Source of the DNA: Tubiluchus corallicola
Lineage: Eukaryota; Priapulida; Priapulimorpha; Priapulimorphida; Tubiluchidae
Direction of reading: 5' to 3'
Assembly (NCBI GenBank): GCA_030141605.1
Contig: JAQGDQ010000022.1
Span: forward strand, 496,001-560,000
Length of the DNA: 64,000 bases
In this document: in pieces, positions 55,601 to 64,000 of the stretch
Layout of the letters: each line of letters opens with the position of its first letter
Position numbering within the stretch: position 1 is the first letter of the stretch
Made by a program: the position numbers and the translations under genes
Notes under the pieces: generated by a model
Database searches by the model: none
What the model was told of the DNA's origin: nothing
The model's input: the letters and a program-made list of their open reading frames with translations, nothing else

Positions 55601-58600
55601 CTGTGCTCCAGTTATTTGTTAATGGTTTTTGGAAGCTGAACGTCTAATAAGTTTACTAGCTCAAGCTATTCGCAGAATCTGGTTTATGAGTGTTACGCAG
55701 CATATACTAGACGAAAACAAGCTGAAGTGTTTCGTGAGATGCTACGCATTTACATTTGCTGCATAATCACATAACAATCACATTATGAAGGCATCGTCTT
55801 GTTTGAATGAGCGCTTGATAATTGACATTAATAGTAGGTACTGACTTTCTGAGTGTAAGCAGTTTGGGCTAACCCTTTCGATTTCTGAATTTCAAGCTTT
55901 AAATGAATGTCTGCAGCAATAGTTCACTAAGGTTATTACGTTTCAAATACAATGTTTGATGCCAAAAAGATGTTTGGCGATCATGAATAAGTTGGATAAG
56001 GCACAAATTCTTTATTTATATCGTTTTTTGGGGTGATGTTACACCTGTGCTATTTGAGCATTTAAAATAAATGTCTATTGTAGGCTACATTATGTATAAT
56101 AAACTTGTATTAATTTTGGTTTTGGGTACCTGGGGCGGGGGAGTCGTGACACCGGATAAAACTAATTAATCCTTCATGCCTATTATTAATTTAGCTCTCT
56201 TAATAGCCATTTTATTTGTATTGTAATTTGGGGCATGAAAGTCAGAAAATGGCTGTGTTGAGTTTTTATTTCGCAAATTACTCTGCTGCAGTATCTGAAT
56301 GACCACAACTTGACCGTGGCTTCCCGTTTCCAGACAGTAGATTTGTCACGCTTGTACATTAAGCTTTAGCTGTTGTAGCTTGTTACGTCTGGGAATGGAT
56401 AAGGCACGCAAGAGGTCATGCAAGAGACTACAGACGCAACACAAAGAAGCCATGTGTGGTTAGGAAAGTGATGAAGCGTTCAGTACTTTTATAAAGCTTA
56501 CTATGTGTAAAATAAAGGTCATCATTCCAGTTGTTTTCTTGCCCTTTCAAGGAACAACTAAAAGATAATTAGTTGGTCTGATGTGTCTGTTTGTGAAAAC
56601 TGAAAAGTCTTTAGATTGAGTGCTGAAGTTTACCAGACTGAAACTTCAGTGATCCTGGTAGGTTGGGAACATAGTCCCTCTTTGGAACAATTACATTTCG
56701 GGGTAGACTCTTCAAAAAAAATCTGCTATAGGTCAAAAATCACTTGTAAGATGTCTGAAATTTTACTTGTAAAATGGTTGTGGTCTTTTCTCAGAATATC
56801 TTTCCTGCTAGATGTCGCAGGTTACATTTTCAAAATTTCTGTATACAATATATACATGTACCTTTAAACTGGCGCAAGATAGACAAATGTTTTATATATA
56901 CAGTGTAATAAGTTGTACATAGGAAATGATGTTTAGGTTTTTCCATTGATATTGCCCCAGAGAGACCACTGTATGAAATCTGTATATATATGCCTCTATT
57001 GTAGTGTATGTTTATTAAATAAATATATTGTTTTGCATAATTGTATGTAAACCTTTATTATAGTCCTCCTGCAGTTTCGAATTTTATGTTTAAAACGTTA
57101 AGTACAATATGTCATCCTTAATGCCAAAGCACGTAAAAACCTGTGTCTAATTGATTTGACTGGAAATGCTAATAACAGTCTTACAACCAACTTAGAAGTT
57201 CTGTAGCTCATATAATAACGTACTAACTATAATTAATCATAATTGCTGGTTTTCTAGCTTCTAAGGTCTCTGTTTGCATCACTACCAATCGAGACTTGCT
57301 TCAAGACTTTATCGTGGTCAGTGGTCTGCTCTTGCTGACTCTCTCGATTACCTCATTTATCGAGCATCGATTTGTGCTTTTGGCGACCTACATGGATCAG
57401 TAACATCGCGAGACAACACGCTATACAGCTCCTGTGAACCTATTTGCCGTGTTTAACACTTTCCGATGACCCAGAGACCTCAAAGCCTTCGCTGTGCGAG
57501 ACAGAAAAAATACGCATGTCGGCATTTGTAATTGTTAGCACGTGGCAGTTATATCAGCATGCCAGATCTCTGGATGATAGTAGCTTTAAAAGAAAGATTG
57601 AAGCTCCGTGCTATGACCGGCCTTAGTTGAATGTTCTTTCTCCCTAGTCAAGGTTAAAGCTGTATGTGTAACCAATGAAAGCTGGCTTCTGTGCTGAACT
57701 CTGTTGAACTGGTTTCTATGGCAGCAAATAGAAAACTGATCGATAATGGAGAACTTGTGCAGCTCTTCTACGCACTTCAAGTAGCCGCCCGCCACATCTT
57801 TGATGATATGCCTCGTAATTCGCTTGTCTATCGACCAATTTATGTTTATTAAGGACACTAATTTGTTTGTGTGGTTTGACTCTGTTTAGACTGTTGCTAA
57901 GACGTCCGATTGAAGCTGCCCTGACAAGAATCGATAGCACAGGGGGGTGTAAAACTGGGCGATTATAAATTCAATCAGAATTTGTTTAAAGGATCTTACT
58001 TGTGTAAACTCTACAGTGATTTGCTAATTTATTTATTTATTTTATTTTTATTTTAACTCGCCAACCAATGCACATAGCACCATATTAGAAACATTTACAA
58101 CGCTCATAAAATTATTGATAAGACAGATTAAAAATGCAAACTGAAATACATATTAAAATACCATAGTCTAAAAATTTACCATTAAAAATCATTACATAAT
58201 ATCTTTTGCCAGTTTTGAAGAAACAGTGACTCATATAACAGATAATTTATACATTCACCAGTTACGCCATGCATAATAAGCAGCCCTTCCTTATTAAAAC
58301 TTTGAAGTGTGGAACATTATTATGCGCACGTGTATAAGACACTCTCGTACCTAATTCATAATGTTTAAAAAAAATTATTAAGAGCAACATTATACGCCAA
58401 TCTGAGCTTTGCAATATTTTACTTTCTATAGTTACCTCATCCAGACTATCCATATATAGCTACGATAAATTCCACGGCAGTACGATTTGAATACGTTACG
58501 TTTAACTTCCTTTGAATAAAAATAAAATTTACTACATTAGCCGAATACTATTACTTCTGTTCAATCATTCAGTTCATACTTCCATCTACTGTTGGTTTTC

Positions 58601-61600
58601 TAACTTTCTGAAAAGCTTAATTCTTTTATTCTTGTGATAAATGTTCCATTACTCATACAGTGCTACATTCAAAAGCATATTTAATTTTTTTTCTGGCACT
58701 TAATGTAATAAATTGTAATTTTGTTCAATTAAACATTCGTTTATCAACCCATCTTTAGTACGATACTGTAACTTTGTGTATGCTAGGTACGCCAGTTAAC
58801 TGAAGTTAAAATTAATTTATTTTGCCTGAGTACATCAGTGCTGCCTGTGATTATTTGCCATTCCATTTATATTGAAATAGTAGCTGAACGAGATTACTTC
58901 TTAGTCGGCTTGCTACCTCTCTACCCTTCGCTTGCATTAGTAGCGATTAGGCCATATTTATCTATATATACCATCGTATACTTACTTTGCTATCTTTGTT
59001 AATCGTAAAGTAGTTACCTATTACATATTACACATTACATGTTACATATTAAGAAAATAATTTCCTTTATGCACTGTTATTCCTGCGTAGATAACACACC
59101 CAGCACTCACCCAGATGGCTAGCGAATTCCGGATGACTGCCGTGTTCAATACTGACACTGTGCAGTTTCATTTGACTCTAGCTATTTGCCTTGTTGAGGA
59201 GGAAGATGTATTCACATACAAACGCGGGTAAAACACCTCTGTTCGTTCAGCGTTTCATCCTATACTTGATCACGAGCAAGGTTCAGATATTGCCACACCC
59301 TATCCGAATTGAATAGACCAAGTTATTGAGCGCCGAGCCGAGCTGTATGTATGTTTGTTTGTGAATTCCATAATCGGCCTAATCCTTACTGGTGCTTTAT
59401 GCTAGCCTTGTGCTCGTAAAATATTCTTGCTATCTTCAGAAAATTACTTTAGGATTTTTCTTTATTTGCTTTACTCGCTAATTACTTTACTCGTAACACT
59501 AGTATGTACATATTTGATACCAGAGATAAAACATACGTTTGACTAATTCTGCAGATGCATAAATCATGAAGACCATAATACATATTTGTTTGTTAAGCAC
59601 AGTTTGACAGTATTTACTGAAGGGAATCTGTGCTACAGACGTCTCAAGCGAAACTTTTACCTGGCCTACCTTAGTAAATTACAGTGCACTGACCTCAGGT
59701 GCGCGTCAACTTCTATCATTCATTGTGTACATTACCTATCTTCAGGGCGTGTTACCTGCTTTAAAGGTCCACGAAACTTTCTCGATGTTTACACTTAAAA
59801 CTTGAAGGCAGGTACAAAGCTTAATTTACATTTGGAGATTAAACTATTGTCTTTTATGGGCCAACATTGAAATATTTTTGCTAATTTATGAAGAAAATTA
59901 TCTTGGTCCACGAAGAGTTTGTGTTTTAAATTTCGCTACATTGTTAACAGTTACTCGTAATTCGATTGTGATAATTTATACTATAATTGATAGTATAAAA
60001 ACAATTCTACTATCATGTATTACCGTATCCACGGGTTTTCGTTTCGAGGGTTATAGTTGAATACAATCACAGATCTGTTGTATTATGTGCGTGATTAGTG
60101 TTTGCTGTTTACACTCCTTGTTTTTAATAAGATCGACATTTTCTGGAATTCAATTTTGGAATCTAATTATAAATTTGTTTGGCTGGACTTTGCGCCATAT
60201 CTTGCAATATTGCAATGTAGTCATTCAAGACCTAACAAGTGTTTGATGTTACGTCAGGAAAGTGCGCACTCTTCACTTGCAATCATAAATCAACATTGAG
60301 CCATCTGGAGAGAGATTGTCTATTTATGTACTAAATTTGCCACAGTGAAGTGCCTTTCTGTTTGTTCACATAATTCATCTGTGTATTAACAACCACATGA
60401 TTGTTCACCTCTGATAGGCCTGGGCGTATTAGAACTGGAGCTGCCAAGTTTGCGAACAAAACGTGTGTCACGTAGAGGTGAGCACAAAAGCGTGGAGTGT
60501 ATTTTTGCAGTGGCCTGCCTGCACCCTGAACTAAATGATGCGCTCAGCAAGTTCAATGTACTGATCACGTAATCACTCACCCTTAGAACCATCAAGTAAT
60601 CATATCCTTTTTCAACTAACTCAGCTTTTATTTGCTGTGGTGCAACTGTGCAGTGAACGTGTGTTGTTAAACACTCTGTCAGCAGTTTGGATGACGAAAT
60701 TATATATTGCGTATAGTGCTTAAAACAGATATTTGCGCTGACTGCTGAGGTATAGATACAGTATTAATCGCCTACTTTCGCATTGTTTGTGGACATTGTT
60801 ATTATCTACAATTTTTTCTATCGTGCAATGCACATTTTCAAGTTCCTTAAACTCTGATATTTTATTTACACGTTATTAGGTTGTTTTTAATTTAACAGTA
60901 AATTTTCAGTAAGTATTTAAATGCTTTTTTTACCATTCCAATCTGCAATTTCCGTGCTTTCAGCAATAACCTAAGCAAGCATTTCCTATTACAAGTATCA
61001 GACTAAAAATGTAGAATTTACTGCCCTATTTACTACCGGCGGATTGCAGGTGTTACTGGAATTGATGCTCTAAGTTGGAAAGGCACTAGCAAGCTCCAGC
61101 GTTCATTGAGTTTTTATACAGATCATTGTTTCTGTTTAATGGTGTGATGATTTCACTTTGATCTGTCTAATAATTTGTTGCTTAACAACTCTTTATTTTC
61201 TTTGCAAGCAGTGGTTTAGATTTGGCGTGTTTTTATGCATAACTTATGCAAAATAACTTCAGCGCACGAGTTCAGCATGCGCCACAGCAAGCTTGAATGT
61301 AAACTTCATGTGAAGAAGCAAAGCTAGACGGGAGTTCAGATTCAGTGCAGATCTTATCGATCCGTTGTCAGCTGTTTTCTGTGCATCTTTCTGTCTCACG
61401 TTTTCGACATGATTTCTACTAGTTCTAACCAACCTACCGTCTAGGGTCTGCCATATGTGACCCACATCATTCCTTCAGACTGTTTTCTTGCCAAGTTTTT
61501 CATGCGAATACTTGCGTAACAGTTGCCGCAAAGATGTACACAACACATTTTGTTTATGTTGTGGGAGTAATGTTTATTTGCTGTTTCGAGTTGCGCAGTG

Positions 61601-62320
61601 GTTGCCGTACGTGCGACTCGCCTCATTAATGTCAGATTGTCAGGTACATTTGCTTTACGGTAGGAGTCTTCATCGATGAGAGAATTTGCACGCGTATCAT
61701 TATTGTTATACATACTGAATAAACGTTATTCTGGAATCGTCATCATATTGTTCTTATCCTTTTACGCGAGTCTTCGATACTAAAGTTTTATGTTATTTCG
61801 ACGTAGAACTTGAGCTTTCTCATTGTGCATACCTCTGTCTCTGCGAAGTGTGAACTCTTTCGCCAAAGCCACGGGCGATCCTAATAATATTGAATTGTTT
61901 ATCGCAAAGGGTCATCGACTTTCTGCGCCCTGTTATTGGTAACTAAAGGTATTGCTCGTTGCTCGAACGTTAAATTGCCGTGTAACAATTGATGTACAGC
62001 CTACATACTATTATAGTTTCATCCTGTCATGTCTATGTGTTTATCTTACATCAACTAAGTATAAGTTCATCATCACTGATTGTTGAGCTGCATTCTGTGG
62101 TGGCTAGCTAGAGTACTTACACTAACTGTTGCAGCCAGCTGATCTATATGTAATGTTTGTTGCTTGGCAACTGCCATAAGATGAAGCCTTGGCTGTGTCA
62201 ATAATGTTATTATTTATGTATTCATACTTTATAAACAGTCAATAATGAAATGGCAATTGAGTCGTGTTTGTGTACCATGGATTAATCTTTGTTGTCTGAT
62301 TGCGGTTTAATTTATTACAG
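52636..62320. other. Gene-poor region
   Basis: No firmly supported gene over 9.7 kb. A perfect-looking small palindrome lies near 52872-52902. A candidate exon is listed at 53736-53909. An acceptor-led short frame with a stop follows a TTTGATTTTCAG near 55043. AATAAA at 57018-57023 might end a transcript. No LINE or TIR element was recognised. The region could hold 5' exons and introns of the gene visible from 62321. Confidence 0.4.
53736..53909 (+). CDS. Candidate exon, unidentified
   Basis: The open frame has protein-like composition (V-I-E-E-I-P-K-L-L-K-N, then L-T-E-S-T-G-G-T-A-A-R-V-H-G-M-L) and ends at a possible CAA|GTAATA donor. The acceptor is not clear: CCAG at about 53791, or one upstream of 53736. 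No family is recognised, and it may be chance. Confidence 0.25.
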
Positions 62321-62513
62321 ATGAGACAGGAAAACTCGTCACATATGCATACAGGTATACCAGATTACTCATTATGGGCAAAGAAAGGGATACCGTCTCC
62401 GAAGACGGGACGCCATGTATCTGTAAGCTCCAACCGCCATAGCAAGGACTATGCGGATGCAGGATTTGGAGACTTTGAAACAGAGATTGATCAGGACATT
62501 GCGGGAATAAACG
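62321..62513 (+). CDS. Exon of an unrecognised gene
   Basis: Acceptor TTTAATTTATTACAG ends at 62320 and the exon begins ATGAGACAGG. It encodes 64 codons plus one base, with a donor ACG|GTACTG. The product is polar: G-I-P-D-Y-S-L-W-A-K-K-G-I-P, then a basic Ser-rich part, then an acidic G-F-G-D-F-E-T-E-I-D-Q-D-I. The first ATG could be the start codon if upstream exons are non-coding. I do not recognise the family. Phase agreement with the exon at 63920 supports a real gene. Confidence 0.7.
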
Positions 62514-62799
62514 GTACTGTCTTACAGTGTGCTATTTTTGTCTATTTGTACTAAGTCTCACTTCAACTTGTTTTTGAGAAGCAGTCTGTTATAGTTAGGC
62601 AACACTGGCATCGTAAACTGGATAGATAGTTTGGATAATGGGTAACATAAGTAAATGTGCACAAACTGCATAACGGGTTGGCAAATATATTGGCACTGCT
62701 GACTGCAATCTTATTTAACTTCGTATTGAAAGGCCAAAACATTACGTCATTGTTTCACTGTGCGAAATCATTATAATTGTATAGTTTAGAGCTGAATAT

Positions 62800-62930
62800 T
62801 TCCGAAGGAAAGGGGAATAGCTATCAATGTGTCGTTAGCTGTGACTGTTAAGCAGAGCCGAACCTGGTTAGTAAGTGGATGGATGACCCACGGGAAAACT
62901 GCTTCAAGGCTGTTTCATTTGAAGTGCTTT
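62800..62930 (+). mobile_element. 5S rRNA-derived SINE, copy C (best match)
   Basis: TTAAGCAGAGCCGAACCTGG, then TTAGTAAGTGGATGGATGAC, then CCACGGGAAAACTGC follow metazoan 5S rRNA from the AAGCAGGG block through the GGTTAGTACTTGGATGGG stem to CTGGGAA. It lies in the intron between 62513 and 63920. The body beyond about 62930 is unrecognised. Confidence 0.7.
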
Positions 62931-63919
62931 TCTCATGGATCATTCCATTGTGTCCCTGGTTATTTCTCTCATTAAGGACGATATATACACAACGTAAGGT
63001 AATTATCTCTGTCAGTTCAATGTCTCATTTTAGAGGATTGTCTTTGGTAAATGATAATGAGCTAGATTTCAGTCCTGCTACAGCCATTACTGTTAATTTT
63101 TGTTGTATAGTGCCATTTTAATAATCTGAGAAATACAGCTATTTTAATGCCTGTCAAATTATTAACAATTTTGTGAATCAGTTTAGGATTAGAGCAGAAT
63201 ATATTTACTACTTGAGTAGTACACTTGATAAATAACATTGGCAATTTATGCAAGGCGGCTGCAATTTCATTATTCTACATTATTTGAAAACATTTTATTT
63301 TTAATTATCTTCCCAGAATCGCTGAAGCCAAGCACTTCGTCTTAAATCTGCCTATTCCTGTACTCGTTTATGGCCATTTTAACGATTTGGCGTTTTTCAC
63401 GAGGCACTTCCTCTCATAGATAAGGAAAGAGTAACTCAAAGAGTTAATTTTCCCCCGTGCAACGACCCTGTTTTTTCCTCATTCTCTATGCGTTTCGGTC
63501 TTTGTCACGTCAGGCTGTACATAGCCATTTGCCATGAAGACAATGACTCATTAACTTGATACGATTTTGGAGAAAATCGCGTTTCCATTAGTGGTGTGAT
63601 TTTATTTCCGAGACTCATAATTTCTTGTTTTGAAATGCGCACATTAATTATTTATAATGAAATCAGGAATGGATGGTTGGTCGTGCTGATAGTGAATTAT
63701 TGCGGAGTTTAGTGGTGCTATGATCTCGTTGAATCAAAATTATTGTATAGAGGCTAATAGAGCGCATGCTTGAAGACAGAGAAACAATTAAGTTTTTTGC
63801 TGTGTAGTAGTTATTACTATAAATTAAAATGTGAACTTGTGTCACTAGCGGTCGTATTTTGACATCTTTGAGCAGAAGGACATTCATTGTTTTTTACGAT
63901 TTTTATATATTTTTTACAG

Positions 63920-64000
63920 GTTACACATTAAACGGGAGTGATATGGTGTCAAAGTTGATTGAAGAGCCAGGATTTGATTTGCGAGTAGGAAGCTCACTCC
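63920..64000 (+). CDS. Next exon of the unrecognised gene, cut by the window edge
   Basis: Acceptor TTTTTTACAG ends at 63919. The frame continues from the 62513 donor in phase 1 to give I-N-G-Y-T-L-N-G-S-D-M-V-S-K-L-I, then E-E-P-G-F-D-L-R-V-G-S-S. It stays open to the end of the window. Confidence 0.68.

Noticed and set aside
56616-56867. 83-codon plus-strand frame
   Set aside because: No family resemblance or splice context; ends in low-complexity AT-rich codons.

Overview
This is AT-rich genomic DNA from an animal: split genes with GT-AG introns, a very long (CA)n tract, fossils of several LINE clades, TIR DNA transposons and 5S-derived SINEs. The two recognisable genes, a TTC24-type TPR protein and a TUT1 (Star-PAP/U6 TUTase) orthologue, are metazoan in style. 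The repeat content suits a marine invertebrate such as a sponge or cnidarian, but the window does not fix the taxon.

Layout. 1-5.8 kb is repeat-rich and holds minus-strand LINE fragments and three copies of an unnamed dispersed repeat. 5.84-7.76 kb is a one-exon TTC24-like gene whose protein ends in a polybasic CaaX box. 9.1-10.8 kb holds a LINE fragment and two copies of a GC-richer repeat. 11.0-11.4 kb is a splice-acceptor-led exon that encodes a second, paralogous CaaX tail and looks like an alternative last exon. 11.4-23.4 kb is gene-poor, with LINE relics (RTE/CR1-like, and an L2-like element with endonuclease and RT traces) and a 1.87 kb TIR element. 23.4-45.7 kb is the TUT1 gene: 14 exons, all splice phases compatible, about 881 residues. 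Its introns are packed with a hAT-like MITE, three pogo/Tigger-like MITEs, a 333-bp (CA)n tract, a 5S-derived SINE and LINE fragments. 48.2-52.6 kb is a candidate small two-exon gene with a short N-terminal hydrophobic segment, and its intron carries a decayed tandem array. 52.6-62.3 kb shows no gene I can support firmly. From 62.3 kb an unrecognised gene begins or continues; two phase-compatible exons are visible and it runs off the right edge.

How it fits together. All supported host genes are on the plus strand, but each appears to be its own transcription unit. TUT1 would be a nuclear nucleotidyltransferase acting on U6 snRNA or selected pre-mRNAs. The TTC24-like protein would be a TPR scaffold that may be membrane-anchored by prenylation, with two alternative lipidated tails. 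That tail arrangement is the most novel host-gene signal here. The three 5S-rRNA-derived insertions and the 27-residue triplication in TUT1 are the next most interesting.
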